Part shown: positions 44,604 to 56,289 of the stretch, one piece after another
Numbering within the stretch: position 1 is the first letter of the stretch
How the letters are laid out: each line of letters opens with the position of its first letter
Origin: Lithobates sylvaticus
Taxonomy: Eukaryota > Chordata > Amphibia > Anura > Ranidae
DNA: 64,000 nt
Reading direction: 5' to 3'
NCBI GenBank assembly: GCA_028564925.1
Contig: CM053029.1
Location: forward strand, 582,245,239 to 582,309,238
Position numbers and translations under genes: made by a program
The notes under the pieces: model-generated
Database searches by the model: none
What the model was told of the DNA's origin: nothing
What the model saw: only the letters and a program-made list of their open reading frames with translations

Positions 44604-46119
44604 TTACAGAACATGCCCACAACTTTGAAGATAATTATTTTTTTTTTTTTTATTGTGAAGCAAACAAATAGGACAAAATAGCAGAAAAAGTCAATGTGCA
44701 TAACTATTCACCCCCCTAAAGTCAATGCTTTGTAGAGCCACCTTTTGCGGCTATCACAGCTCCAAGTCGCTTTGGATAAGTCTCTATGAGCTTGCCACAT
44801 CTTACCACTGGGATTGTTGCCCATTCCTCCTTGCAAAACTGCTCCAGCTCCTTCAAGTTGGATGGTTTGCGCTTGTGAACAGCAATCTTTAAGTCTGACC
44901 ACAGATTTTCTATTGGATTGAGGTCTGGGCTTTGACTAGGCCATTCCAACACATTTACATGTTTCCCCTTAAACCACCCAAGTGTTGCTTTAGCAGTGTG
45001 TTTGGGGTCATTGTCTTGCTGGAAGGTGAACCTCCGTCCTAGCTTCAAATCACACACAGAGTGGTACAGGTTTTGCTCAAGAATATCCCTGTATTTAGCA
45101 CCATCCATCTTTCCCTCAACTCTGACCAGTTTCCCAGTCCCGACTGCTCAAAAACACAGCATGATGCTGCCACCACCATGTTTTCATGGTGTTCTTTGGG
45201 TGGTGTGATGTGTTGGGTTTGCGCCAGACATAGCGTTTTCTCTGATGGCCAAAAAGTTAAATTTTTGTCTCATCAGACCAGAGCTCCTTCCTCCATACAT
45301 TTTGGGAGTCTCCCACATGCCTTTTCGCAAACTCAAAACGTGACATTTTGTTTTTTGCTGAAAGTAATGGCTTTCTTCTGGCCATAAAGTCCAACTCTAT
45401 GGAGCGTACGGCGTATTGTCGTCCTATGTACAGATACTCCAGTCCCTGCTGTGGAACTCTGTAGCTCCTCCAGGGTTACCTTAGGTCTCTGTGCTGCCTC
45501 TCTGGTTAATGCCCTCCTTGCCCGGTCCGTGAGTTTTGGTGTGCGGCCGTCTCTTGGCAGGTTTGCTGTTGTGCCATGTTCTTTCCATTTGGTTATGATA
45601 GATTTAAAGGTGCTCCTAGGGATCAGCAAAGATTTGGATATTTTTTTATAACCTAACCCTGACTTGTACTTCTCAACAACATTGTCCCTTACTTGTTTGG
45701 AGAGTTCCTTGGTCTTCATGGCAGTGTTTGGTTAGTGGTGCCTCTTGCTTAGGTGTTGCAGCCTCTGGGGCCTTTCAAAAAGGTGTGGGTATGTAATGAC
45801 AGATCATGTGACACTTAGATTGCACACAGGTGGACATCATTTCACTAATTATGTGACTTCTGAAGGTAATTGGTTGCACCAGAGCTTTTTATGGGCTTCA
45901 TAACAAAGGGGGTGAATACATACACACATGCCAATTATCAGTTTTTTATTTCTGAAAAATAGTTTTATGTATATATTTTTCTAATTTTACTTCACCAACT
46001 TAGACTATTGTGTTCTGATCCATCACATATAATTCAGATTAAAAAATGTTTGAACTAAAGGCTGTAATGTAACAAAATAGGTAAAAAGCCAAGGGGGTGA
46101 ATACTTTTTCAAGGCACTG
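44604..46119 (-). mobile_element. Tc1-like transposon copy, one end lost
   Basis: The right end (gggggtgaatactttttcaa then ggcactg) is at 46119 and is followed by TA. Inner repeat phrases (ggtgaatacatacacaca at 45911-45928 and actattcacccccc at 44702-44715) mark the IR/DR sites. The outer left terminal repeat is missing at 44604. The element encloses a decayed transposase on the minus strand. Confidence 0.85.
44722..45719 (-). pseudogene. Tc1-like transposase, frame-broken
   Basis: The N-terminal half (45333-45719, MKTKELSKQVRDNVVEKYKS, GRTPKL linker, second helix-turn-helix) and the C-terminal third (44722-45108, [42 protein letters not shown], ending GGSTKH) lie in different frames. At least one frame change therefore falls between 45109 and 45332, the region that should hold the first catalytic D and the WGCFS box. 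The second D and the E are present. The family product would be a TA-targeting DDE transposase; this copy is inactive. Confidence 0.85.
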
Positions 46120-46551
46120 TAATGCCGCGTACACACGGTCGGAATTTCTGATGGAAACAGTCCGATGGGAGTTTTGGAACGTTTTTTCCGACCGTGTGTA
46201 TGCCCATCGGTCTTTTTCTGTCGGAATTTCCGACGGACTTTGGATTGAGAACCTGTTCTCAATTTTTCCAACGGAAAACCTTTCTATCGGATTTTCCGAT
46301 CGTGTGTATGCAATTCCGACACGCAAAATTCCGACGCATGCTCGGAAACAATTTGACGCATGCTCAGAAGCATTAAACTTCCCTTTTATAGTGCTGTCGA
46401 ACGTGTTTTATGCCGCTATGTTACAGACCGTCGGAATTTGGTGTGACCGTGTGTAGGCAAGACAGTTTGAGCGAAATTCCGTCTGAATTCCAACGGGAAA
46501 ACCATCAGAGCTTTTTCCGACGAGAATTCCGACCGTGTGTACGCGGCATAA
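46120..46551. mobile_element. TWA-target palindromic MITE, copy d
   Basis: TAA on both sides (46120-46122 and 46549-46551) enclose TGCCGCGTACACACGGTCGG and ccgaccgtgtgtacgcggca. This is the cleanest example of the 3-bp duplication in the window. Its left TAA shares the TA that follows the end of the Tc1 copy. Confidence 0.75.
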
Positions 46552-47436
46552 GACTAGTATTGCCATAGGCTCGTGGACACATGCGCTTGCCATTTTTTTA
46601 TATAATTTTACTTCCCTTTAAAATGTCCAAAGTTGATCCTTGTGCTGTTTTTGATTGACAAAATAATTTTTGTAGTAGTTCAGTTATGTCTTCTGCAGCA
46701 GCCGTTCTTTCATCAGCTTCAAGTCAAGGAATGTAATCAGGTCTCCAACTGAACTTTTCAATGGATTGCTACCAATTAGTATTGTCATACAACTGTTCTC
46801 TCATGGGAACACAAGCACAAGTGTGCAATGCTCCAGGACACCTAAGTGTCACAGGTTACATTACTGTGTGATTCAAATAATATACATCCCAATGCAGTGT
46901 GCCGAAAATATGACAGTTTGAGGGAATCCGGGTTCTTGGTCCTAATTCAGATATTCTCCTTTGAATTTCAAGATTGCATTGAATAAGTGGCAGAAAATAA
47001 TTGCATGATTTTGCACAATTAGCTTTAGATGTGCTTGAAAAATTAGGCTTATTGTTCGAATCGCGCTAGTAAAGGGACACCCAAAACTGATATTTCAGTT
47101 CTGGTAGATGCAGGAGAGTTAAACCAGCTGTCAATGAAATACTGGGAAGGCACTTCTACATGTAGTATTGCAGCAGTTTATTATGACACAAATAAAGGTG
47201 AACTTACAAGCGATAGTAGAAAACAGGCTCATAAAATCATGGCTTCCGGATGGGCTTCTTGCGACAGTTTCTCCCTGTAGCACAGCTGACCACCAGCAGT
47301 GGAGGAGACAGTGGAACGCATAGTTAAGATGGCTGCCGCACTTCTGGGTCGGCGTGAAATGCATGCACCAGATGTGACTTTGAAGAGCAGGGCGGTAATG
47401 CGTTTTGGAGCATGCTCAGAGGCTCCTTCAAAACTG
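46552..47436. other. Apparently unique non-coding sequence
   Basis: No gene, tandem array or shared repeat was recognised. Confidence 0.5.
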
Positions 47437-47860
47437 TTATGCCGCGTACACACGGTCGGAATTTCCGATGGAAACAGTCCGATGGGAGCTTCTCATCGGA
47501 TTTTCCGACCGTGTGTATGCCCATCGGTCTTTTTCTGTCGGAATTTCCGACGGACTTTGGATTGAGAACCTGTTCTTAATTTTTCCAATGGAAAACCTTT
47601 CTATCGGATTTTCCGATCGTGTGTATGCAATTCCGACACGCCAAATTCCCAGAAGATGTGGAAGTGAGTGCCCACAGATGCTCCACATCTCCAGCATAGA
47701 TTAGAGACAGAAGAGTTATGAGCGTGTAACAAGTCGGGAGTTCTATACCAAAAGAATAGTATCTTAATGGCAGTTTCTTTTTCTGCTACACATCGTGAGA
47801 TTTTTGAGGTTGATTCCCAAATCTTTCCCAAAAAAGTCTGATCGTGTGTACGGCCCTTTA
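47437..47860. mobile_element. TWA-target MITE, copy e, carrying a LINE piece
   Basis: TTA at 47437-47439 and 47858-47860 enclose tgccgcgtacacacggtcgg and gatcgtgtgtacggccct. The left 200 bp match copy d closely. The middle (47643-47834) is replaced by a fragment of an L1/Tx1-type ORF2. Confidence 0.6.
47643..47834 (-). pseudogene. L1/Tx1-type LINE ORF2 C-terminal fragment
   Basis: The minus strand encodes FLGKIWESTSKISR, KILFFWYRTPDLLH, VSNLCWRCGASVGTHFHIFW. This is the conserved C-terminal segment of L1/Tx1-type ORF2, where RWYxTPxRL is followed by the zinc-knuckle-like CWRCG..GTxxHIWWxC. The final cysteine is replaced (HIFWEF). Only about 64 residues remain and both sides pass into MITE sequence, so it is not a gene. 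Confidence 0.65.
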
Positions 47861-48667
47861 CAATGAGATTGGATGGTTCAATATTCGGGACCATTTTTTT
47901 CATGTAGTTGTGTGAGGAGTATGTTGTTCGATTCCGATTTAAGGCTGTCAGCAGATCGGCCTCTACAAATTCAGCAGTGCCTAAAAATGCCTAAAAATGG
48001 AGAACAACTGAGCATGTGCAAAGCAGGGTGAGACACAGTGTATTACTGGATTTCAAAACAGTATAGACACTTATTTTTAAAACGCCAACACTAAAAAGAA
48101 AGGCTACTATCAAAATCGAATAACAATAAAGTGCATCATAAACCTCCAAATAACAGGTTACAAAGAACTAGTTTAAACATTCAAAGTAAAATTGATCAAA
48201 AAAAAATGGACCAGATGGTCGTTTGGGAGAGGTGTATGTGAAGAGTCTGGCTAATTGGGACTCATCATCTTACCATCTATAAGGCCAATTGAGAAAAAGT
48301 CTGAGCAATCCCACTGGAGTGGTACTCTAAATATACAAGGTGCTTTAAAATTCTATGGTTGGTGAGTGTGCATTTTTCTCACTTGGTGGTAAAGCACATT
48401 TAGAAATTAAGGAGTCACCAAAGAACTTTGAAGCACGGTGGTTGGAAGATTTCTGAAAGGAATCAATTTTTTGTACGATTTTTTAAACTATATATATTTT
48501 TTTAAATTAATTTTTATTTTGATTTTTTATTTTATTTTTTTATTATTATATAGATTCTACATACTGTACATTCACATATCAAGACACAAAGGACACTTGT
48601 GTACATTGTTGGCACCAAGTTAATCACGTATTTGTTTATTACTTATTTTTATCATTTTACATAGATA
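47861..48667. other. Non-coding stretch
   Basis: AT-rich, with a T-rich tract at about 48478-48545. No gene was recognised. Confidence 0.5.
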
Positions 48668-49405
48668 CCGTATATACTCGAGTATAAGCCGACCCGAATA
48701 TAAGCCGAGGCAAGTATATTTTACCACAAAAAAATGGGAAAACGTATTGACTCGAGTATAAGCCTAGGGTGAGAAATGCGCAGCTACTGTAAGTGGAAAA
48801 GAGGGTCAACAATGCCCATTTGCAATCTCACTCTGCCCATTTGCATGCCTCACTGTGCCCATTTGCAGCCATAGGTTCCTCGAACTTCAAACCTGGTAGT
48901 TAAGGGTTCCTAAATGCCCACTAACTAACACCAAAGGGTCCCGAAATGACATTGCTGCAGATGGACACAGTTGACTGACTTTGGGGCCCCATATCCCATC
49001 TATTGTATATGTTGTAGTGCTAGTTCCACTGGGTTTGCACACCAAATATGGGGTTCCTAGCACCAAGTGGCCCCAAGATACGAGGCCCCAAAGTCGGTTC
49101 GGAAAATGTCAAGCACTTTTCTGCAGCAGAGAATGACATTTTCTGACCCGATTTGGGGGCCCCGTATCTCGGGGTCACTTGGTGCTAGGAACCCTATCTT
49201 TGTATATGTTGTAGTGCTAGTTCCACTTGGTTTGCATACATTGGGGTTCCTAGCACTAGGTGGCCCCGAAATACGGGGCCCCAAAATCAGGTTGTAAAAT
49301 GGCATTCTCTGCAGAAAAGTGCTTGACTCAAGTATAAGCCGAGGGGGGCATTTTCAGCACAAAAAAATGTGCTGAAAAACTCGGCTTATACTGGAGTATA
49401 TACGG
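48668..49405. mobile_element. TACTCGAG-ended MITE, copy 3, best preserved
   Basis: The ends CCGTATATACTCGAG and CTGGAGTATATACGG are flanked by TA (48666-48667 and 49406-49407). The interior has the order aaaagagggtcaacaatgcc, gcccatttgcatgcctcac, ggttcctaaatgcccac, gggtcccgaaatgacattg, then two inverted blocks around gatacgaggccccaaagtc. The 76-82 codon frames here are by-products of the palindrome. Confidence 0.75.
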
Positions 49406-49482
49406 TATACCTGCAAAAGGGGCCAGTCTGAAGTGATCTAGCAGGACTTCATTTTCAGATTAAAGTTCCACTTTAACGACTC

Positions 49483-49951
49483 TAATGTACACACGATCGG
49501 ACATTCCAACAACAAAATCCTGGATTTATTTCCGACGCATGTTGGCTCAAACTTGTCTTGCATACACACGGTTACACAAATATTGTCGGAAATTCCGACC
49601 GTCAAGAACGCGGTGACGTACAACACGTACGCCGAGCCGAGAAAAATTAAGTTCAATAGCCAGTGCGGCTCTTCTGCTTGATTCCGAGCATGCTTGGAAT
49701 TTTGTGCGTCAGAATTGTCTACACGCGCTCGGAAGTTATGAGAACGGATTTTGTTGTCGGAAAATTTGAGAACCAGCTCTCAAATTTTTGTTGTTGGAAA
49801 TTCTGACAACAAATGTCCGATGGAGCCTACACACAGTCGGAATTTCCGACAACAAATGTCCGATGGAGCCTACACACAGTCGGAATTTCCGACAACAAGC
49901 TCACATCGAACATTTGTTGTCGAAAATTCCGAGCGTGTGTACGCGGTATAG
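49483..49951. mobile_element. TWA-target palindromic MITE, copy f
   Basis: It runs from taatgtacacacgatcgg to gcgtgtgtacgcggtata. A 41-bp unit (tcggaatttccgacaacaaa, tgtccgatggagcctacac) is repeated in tandem at about 49797-49897, giving open short frames with repeated text. Confidence 0.65.
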
Positions 49952-51033
49952 TAGTGAGATATTTGTATATGTGTTTCAGTTTCATACACATCTTCTGGAG
50001 TCTTTATGGAGCTTCCTAGGTCTGAGTTATCTTTTTATTTATTCTGTAATATGATGAACGCAACATCAATGCCGAAACACACAAAGGGGGCACAAGAACC
50101 CCCATATTTTTCAGTTGGAACATACATGAGAATTATGACAAAGACATGTTACTGTTGGAATATTCATGATGTATATGAAGCTAGGAGCCAACGAGGCTCC
50201 ACCTATCAGTAAAATATCATTTTTGGTTTGATCGATCCTTAAAATATCACAATATCCATGTAAAATAAACAATAAAAAGAATATAAAATATTCAAATTTA
50301 GGGAAAAATTACGAATCAGGTTGGCTGTTTTCGGCAATTTCGTCTTTTGTTTGTGGTGCACATTCTCAGCTGTATTCTCCCTGGATAATGTGATTGCTGT
50401 TTCCCTGCCACACTTTCAGGTGTCTTTCTCATCATACCTGAACAAATTAAAACGAGTCAGAGAAAAAAAAAAAAACAGGTGTATATTTAATCACATTCGG
50501 CGTACAGTGTTTTTATTGTATCTGAGTATTAGCTTAGGGTTGTGAAAGTGTTCTCTTGGAGCTCTGCAAGGGTCACATGCTGTGCTTTTAATAACCGTCC
50601 ACTCTTGTCGTAAATTGGTAGCACCTGCAACATGTGGAGGACAGAACCCACACAAAGAATGTCCACTATTTTGTTCTTCAGGAAAAAAATAATTAAGGAA
50701 TGTATCGCTATTAAAAAGGTGGCTGGCAAATTGATAGTACTTTACTCATTCAACAGGCACTGTGGGCTTTTGAAAGCTTCCCAACAGTGCAGCTGAATCC
50801 CAAAGCTCTTGAATGTGTTTCTACCACCTTATGTTTGAAAGTTCCATTTCCCCAAAGCGTCTATATAGCGTTTGAAATGCTCTTAGGGTCAAATTGTACC
50901 CCTGTCTTGGCACTCTACATGCCATTTAGTTAAGAGACTGTGCTGTTGTTTGCGCTGAATGTAATCGTGGCATTATCTCGAGTAGATGACATTATTTCCA
51001 AATGGTGTAGTGAATATATTTGAAAGTAAATTA
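49952..51033. other. Non-coding stretch
   Basis: No gene or repeat shared with other parts of the window was recognised. Confidence 0.5.
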
Positions 51034-51934
51034 CCATATATACTCGAGTATAAGCCGACCCGAATATAAGCCGAGGCACCTAATTTTACCACAAAAAACT
51101 GGGAAAAATGATTGACTCGAGTATAAGCCTAGGGTGAGGAATGCGCAGCTACTGTAAGTAAGCCCATTTGCATGCCTCACTGTGCCCATTTGCAGCCATA
51201 GGTCCCCCGAACTTCAAACTTGGTATTTAAAGTGGTGTTGCCAACCCAAAAAAAAAAAATTGGCTTAAAAATCATAAAAAAATGTAAAAAAAAATAATTG
51301 GAAAAATAAAAATGTTTTACTCACCTCTAAATGCCTGTTGCTAGGGGGTCCCTCGTAGTCTGTCACCTTCAGTGCCCAGCAACTGACGTCACTTCCCCTA
51401 GGCGCCGCACAGTCATCTGGGTCCTGTCACGTGTCCCAGATGAGTGAGCGTCGAATCACGGCGCACGGCACCGCTCGCGCATGCGCAGTGGGTGCCCGGC
51501 TGTGAAGCCACAGCCGGGTGCCCACATTAAGAATGCCGGCGCCGCGAGCGGAGCGGGGAATGAGGGGGGGCCTCGTTCCCTCGCATCGCTGGACCCAGGG
51601 ACAGGTAAGTGTCTGATTATTAAAAGGCAGCAGCTGCAGTATTTGTAGCTGCTGACTTTTAATTTTTTTTCTTTTGTGGGCCCTCCTCTTTAAGGGTTCC
51701 TAGATGCCCCAAAGGGTCCCGAAATGACATTGGTGCAGATGGACACAGTTGATCGATTTTGGGGCCCTGTATCTAGGAACCCCAAATTTGGATATGTTGT
51801 AGTTGCTAGTTCCACTGGGTTTGCACACCAAATTTGGGGTTATTAGCACCAAGTGGCCCAAAAATACAGGGCCCCAAAGTCGGGTCGGAAAATGTCAAGC
51901 ACTTTTCTGCAGCAGAGAATGACATTTTCCGAGC
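51034..51934. mobile_element. TACTCGAG-ended MITE, copy 4, split by a TTAA-target MITE
   Basis: The left end ccatatatactcgagtataa follows TA (51032-51033). The order of internal blocks follows copy 3 up to acttcaaacttggta, resumes at gggttcctagatgcccc (51694) and continues to gacattttccgagcc. The right end is lost. Copy 3 has the empty site gtagttaagggttcc at 48897-48911. Confidence 0.7.
51227..51693. mobile_element. TTAA-target MITE nested in a TACTCGAG MITE
   Basis: It is bounded by TTAA at 51227-51230 and 51690-51693, with AAGTGGTGTTGCCAAC and CCCTCCTCTT at its ends. The interior is GC-rich (about 51335-51600) and related in inverse orientation to 22410-22570. The empty site in copy 3 has a single TTAA. 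Confidence 0.75.
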
Positions 51935-52192
51935 CGCACTTCGCCGTTACTGCGCACGCGCGAGATTGGCGCAGTAATGGCGGTGCATGCTGGGCCATCT
52001 GAAGTGCCTGTGGGGTTTCACATGCCCACAGGCAAGATGGCCCCCAGCAGGAAGGATGTTGCTAAATTTTTTTACAGGACAAAAACCAGTGAAGCAGTGA
52101 ACATGAACACGTGAGTACAGAAAAAAACATCTTGCAATCCATAGCATCGCTCAAAAAAATAAAAAATAGACAGTGCAGAACCGCTTTAAGAC
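51935..52192. repeat. TTAA-type MITE fragment
   Basis: It contains cttactgcgcacgcgc-like sequence and gcctgtggggtttcacatgc, the latter an inverse match to 7125-7155 in the MITE at 6966-7591. It ends gcagaaccgctttaag. Confidence 0.5.
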
Positions 52193-52473
52193 AGTGATTA
52201 TCAACCAGAGTTCCTCCAGAGATTGCTAGGGGTTCCTTCAGCATTGGGCCATTTCTGCCTCTTGGATAAGTTCCCACTCACACCATTGATCTTTTTAGCT
52301 ATCTGTAAGGAGGAGATTCTTCCCAATGACCACCAGCGTAGGGACCATTCTTCCCACTGACCATCACACTAATGTATCATGAGTTGTAGGTTTCTAATTT
52401 TTAGCAGGGGTTCCCTGAGCCTGGAGAACTATTTCAAGGGTTCCTCTGTGTTGAAAAGGTTGAGAAAGGCTAC
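52193..52473. mobile_element. hAT-like non-autonomous element
   Basis: The right end ggttgagaaaggctac and the left end agtgattatcaacc are inverted relics. The flanking octamers TTTAAGAC (52185-52192) and GTTAAGAT (52474-52481) share six bases. The interior matches 21146-21429 in inverse orientation and 61212-61691 in direct orientation. Confidence 0.6.
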
Positions 52474-53440
52474 GTTAAGATAAAAAAAACTTCTGCCTTT
52501 ACAACCACTTTAAGTTCTGAGGAAAATTCCCTTACAAAGTACAATTTCCCTTACAATGGCAACAGCCACGATTGTCACAAAACCATGCTATTAGTATTGT
52601 TTAAATGGAAAGAAAGCAATTGCGCTAAACTCATAAATAAACAACAAAAATGGGCAAAAATGATGAAGCTGCTACACTGGAATGTGACAAAAATTCAAAA
52701 GGCAATGAGGATGAAAGTGTAGCGCTATAATCTATATTTGAGTGAATCAACTTGCTATATACCAAATAAATGAATCCACTATAAAAATAAATAGATTGAT
52801 AGTGCACAGAAGTGACTCTGTGTAATGAACTAATAAACCATAAAACGTCCAATGTGATAAACAAAGTAATATGAACACAATAAGGATGAAAAGTCCCAAA
52901 AGAAACCAATGGTGATATCAGGACATGGGTATCTTAAAAGATCTTCTCATAAACACTTTCTGGGATGTAATAATAACAGATATGCGCTTACCAGAACCAA
53001 TGGACCCCCTGTCAGCGTCAGAGGGTCAAACGGGCATGGGAAGGCTTGAATAGCCGACAGCCTGGGCATTCACTGGACTTCTGAAGATGAACTGATGGAA
53101 TCAGCTGGTCTTATCTCGGCTCTCCCAAGGCGATAAGGACGGTCAGACCAAAGATGGCCGAAGTTGGATGCAGACCACAACCCATCAGCTGGAACCACAA
53201 ACCCAAGGAGGAATCCACAGCAGGCAGGAAACTAGAACTGATGTTCTATTACCACATCTAGTGTGGTGGGAACTCACACAGGATACTCCCCAGGTATTTT
53301 TCAGCCAAAAAAGAAAAGAAGAAAAAACAATGGTGCAGGTCAAAATAGGAGGGTTTTAATAATAAAAAAAAAAAACATCAAAGTAACAGATAAAAGTGAT
53401 CACAATTAAAAAGAGAGCAATGTGGGAATAGGTATAACCT

Positions 53441-53480
53441 GGGCCGACGCGTTTCATGTAATACACACTTCAACTGGGGC
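53441..53480 (-). ncRNA. Hammerhead ribozyme-like motif, partly decayed
   Basis: On the minus strand: GCCCCAG, TTGAAGT in place of CTGAAGA, stem GTGT/ACAT around GTATT, then GAAACGCGTC and GGCC. The 3' half of the core is exact; the 5' half has two changes. Confidence 0.5.
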
Positions 53481-53659
53481 ATTACAGTGTTTATGAGAAG
53501 GTCTTCTCAAGATACCCATGTCCTGATATCACCATTGGTTTCTTTTGGGACTTTTCATCCTTATTGTGTTCATATTACTTTGTTTATCACATTGGACGTT
53601 TTATGGTTTATTAGTTCATTACACAGAGTCACTTCTGCGCACTATCAATCTATTTATTT

Positions 53660-54045
53660 ATTTATTTTTTCCAAGAAAAAGTTTATTGAAAGTTGATCAA
53701 ACATTGTACATTACTACATAGCAAAACATTAAGATGTAATATACATGAAAGGAAAGACAACTTTTGCAGATACATAGTAAAAAGCATTAGAGTAATACAT
53801 TTCCTGAATAAACTCAACTAAGATAGGAAATGGTACGTCAAGTCTTGAACGAAAACAAGAAACCAGTATATCGAAAAGGGCAGGGCAAACGGCCCCAAAT
53901 TCCAGAGGTTTCTAGAATATACACATTGTACATAGTAGTAATATTCATATGTCTATTGTGTTGGTAAGAAAAAAGGGCCTAGAGTATCATCCCTCCTTAA
54001 GTAGTAAGATCTAACGGCAGTTGGGGATGCGGTCACGGACAACTA
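53660..54045 (-). mobile_element. Short retroelement insertion, minus orientation
   Basis: It is flanked by CAATCTATTTATTT at 53646-53659 and 54046-54059 (14 bp). On the minus strand the 3' end reads ctttcaataaactttttctt, with a polyadenylation-type AATAAA followed by an A/T-rich tail. The rest is non-coding. It may be a 5'-truncated LINE 3' UTR or a SINE; the family was not recognised. Confidence 0.65.
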
Positions 54046-54156
54046 CAATCTATTTATTTTTATAGTTGATTCATTTATTTGGTATATAGCAAGTTGATTC
54101 ACTCATATATTGATTACAGCGCTACACTTTCATCCTCATTGTCTATTAGTATTGTT

Positions 54157-54984
54157 AAATTACAGTATAAGAAGCCACATTATAAGAAGTCACTCCTTTG
54201 AATGTTGTAGACTCTAAAGATCTATCATATTAAAACAAAAATGTCATACATTAAGAATTATGTTTATCAAAAGTTTCAATTAAGTTAATTGCTAAGTTTA
54301 AAAAAAAAAATCTTAATAACTTTACAGAACTGATTGACTATTTTAATTTTATTTTTTTTATTTTTTACTCATTAACTTAAACAAGAGCAGAGCCATATGT
54401 AAAACCCCCATAAATTTAACCAAGGGAGGTGGGGGCAACATAAAGAAGAATTACATCAAAGGACTCATTTTCATGACTATATGGAATGTGTGCTCCATTT
54501 CTTAGGATAAAAACAGTTTAATTAGAAAGAAACACAGGGGCATACTGAGTAGCACTTTTATTTAAACCATGATATATGTGCATTCTTGTTACTATTCATA
54601 TGGGATAAATAGATTTCACTTAGAATAGCTTTGGATGGAGAGTCAAGATTAATGGCATATATGAATTAATTAACAACAGCCATTACACTCTCCTTGTCTT
54701 TTTCATCCTCTCCCCTTGTCTGCAACCTCCGATTTCATTTAGAACATTTACAAATACCAGTCAGCAGCATTTCCCATAAGATTTACTATAAAATCTCCAG
54801 TGGATTTATAACCTTTCTGCATCTGCTTTGCTCATCTTTACTGTTTTTAAACCTTTCGTTGCCGAACACAAATTAGGAAGGAGCAACATAAATAACTTGT
54901 CACTAGTTGGAGTGAGTATTAAACTAATATCTTCTATGGTGCTCATACATAAACCCGTATCAGGGGTACGTTTATTTTTGGCTT
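54157..54984. other. AT-rich non-coding stretch
   Basis: No gene or repeat family recognised. Confidence 0.5.
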
Positions 54985-55360
54985 CTTGCTATGTCGCCTC
55001 CAGGACTTTTCCAGAGCCTCTCCAATCCTATGGAATGCCTTACCCCAATCTGTCCGCCTATCTCCCACTTTATTAGCTTTTAGACGATCCCTGAAAACCC
55101 TTCTCTTCAGAGAAGCCTACCCTACCCACACCTAACAACAACAACAACAACAACAACCGTATTTTCATTTTCTCCATCAGCTCATCCCCCCACAGTATTA
55201 CCTTTTGTTCCAATTGACCCTCCCTTCTAGATTGTAAGCTCCAACGAGCAGGGCCCTCTGATCCCTCCTGTATTGTAATTGTACTGTCTGCCCTCATGTT
55301 GTAAAGCGCTGCGCAAACTGTTGGCGCTATATAAATCCTGTATAATAATAATAATAATGT
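54985..55360 (+). repeat. L2/CR1-type LINE 3' end
   Basis: It encodes the last residues of ORF2 (FRRSLKTLLFREAYPT-like text at 55080-55125) and the terminus tagattgtaagctccaacga, gtaaagcgctgcgcaaactg, ttggcgctatataaatcctg, then TAA units (55342-55358). An ACA microsatellite of about 20 bp (55137-55157) lies in the 3' UTR. Confidence 0.75.
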
Positions 55361-55479
55361 CATCAAAGTAGACAATAGACTAAGAGTCTCCAAACTTTCT
55401 AAACAAAGGCCCAGTTTACTGTCCTTCAGACTTTAGGAGGGCTGGACTGTGGCCATTGGGAGTAGAAATTGTCTTGGCG

Positions 55480-55750
55480 TCAGTGGGAGTAAACAATGCA
55501 TCTTTGGTACTAAGGGGAGGAATAGTGCCCCATCCTTGGTGTCAGGGGGAGAAATAGTGCCCCATTATTGGTGTCAGTGGGAGGAATAGTGGCCCATTGT
55601 TGGTGTCAGTACAAGGAATAGTGCCCCATCAGCAGTGTCAGTGGGAGGAATCCTGCCCCAATGTTGGCATCAATGGAAGAAATAGCGCTCCATTGTTGAT
55701 GTCAGTAGCAGGAATTATGCACCATTGTTGGTGTCAGTTGGAGGAATAGT
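55480..55750. repeat. 31-bp minisatellite (GGTGTCAGTGGGAGGAATAG type)
   Basis: About eight units of ggtgtcagtgggaggaatag plus tgccccattgt are present. They are the reverse complement of the units at 35940-36195. Confidence 0.85.
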
Positions 55751-55779
55751 AATGTTAATATTCTGATTGCAAATAAGGC

Positions 55780-56205
55780 TTATGCCCCGTACACATTTTC
55801 CGACAACAAATGTTGGACGTGAGCTTGTTGGCTGAAAGTCCGACCGTGTGTATGCTCCATCGAACATTTGTTGTCGGACATTCCGCCAACAAATATTGGC
55901 TAGTAGGTTCTCTAATTTTCTACCAACAAAACCTTGTTGTCGGAATTTCCGATCGTGTGTACCCAAGTCTGTTGCACATAAGTTCACGCATGCTCGGAAT
56001 CAAGCAGAAGGAGCTGCACTGGCTAATGAACTTCCTTTTTCTCGGCTGGTCGTACGTCTTGTACATCACCGCGTTCCCACGTTTGTAATTGTTGGCCAAC
56101 ATTGGTGTGACTGTGTGTATGCAAGACAAGTTGGAGCCAACATCCTTCGAAAGAAAAATCCACGGTTTTGTTGTCACAAAGTCCGATCGTGTGTACGGGG
56201 CATTA
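55780..56205. mobile_element. TWA-target palindromic MITE, copy g
   Basis: TTA at 55780-55782 and 56203-56205 enclose tgccccgtacacattttccg and gatcgtgtgtacggggca. Internal caaatgttggacg and its complement repeat. Confidence 0.7.
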
Positions 56206-56289
56206 GAATTGTCGGGTGCTGAAGCAACAACCAGCTGGTACTGGAAACATAACAGATCCAGTGCAAATATAATCGCCTGCCCACCACTG

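Larger units (their letters stand above)
52602..54142 (-). mobile_element. Composite retroelement-like insertion with inverted arms and 14-bp duplication
   Basis: The flanks CTATTAGTATTGTT are identical at 52588-52601 and 54143-54156, a 14-bp target duplication as left by retroelements. Inside, 52703-52956 and 53486-54141 are inverted arms (caatgaggatgaaagtgtag and its complement, through agtgtttatgagaag). The right arm is interrupted by a separate insertion at 53660-54045. A hammerhead-like motif on the minus strand (53441-53480) lies directly before the right arm. No coding region was found. Confidence 0.7.
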
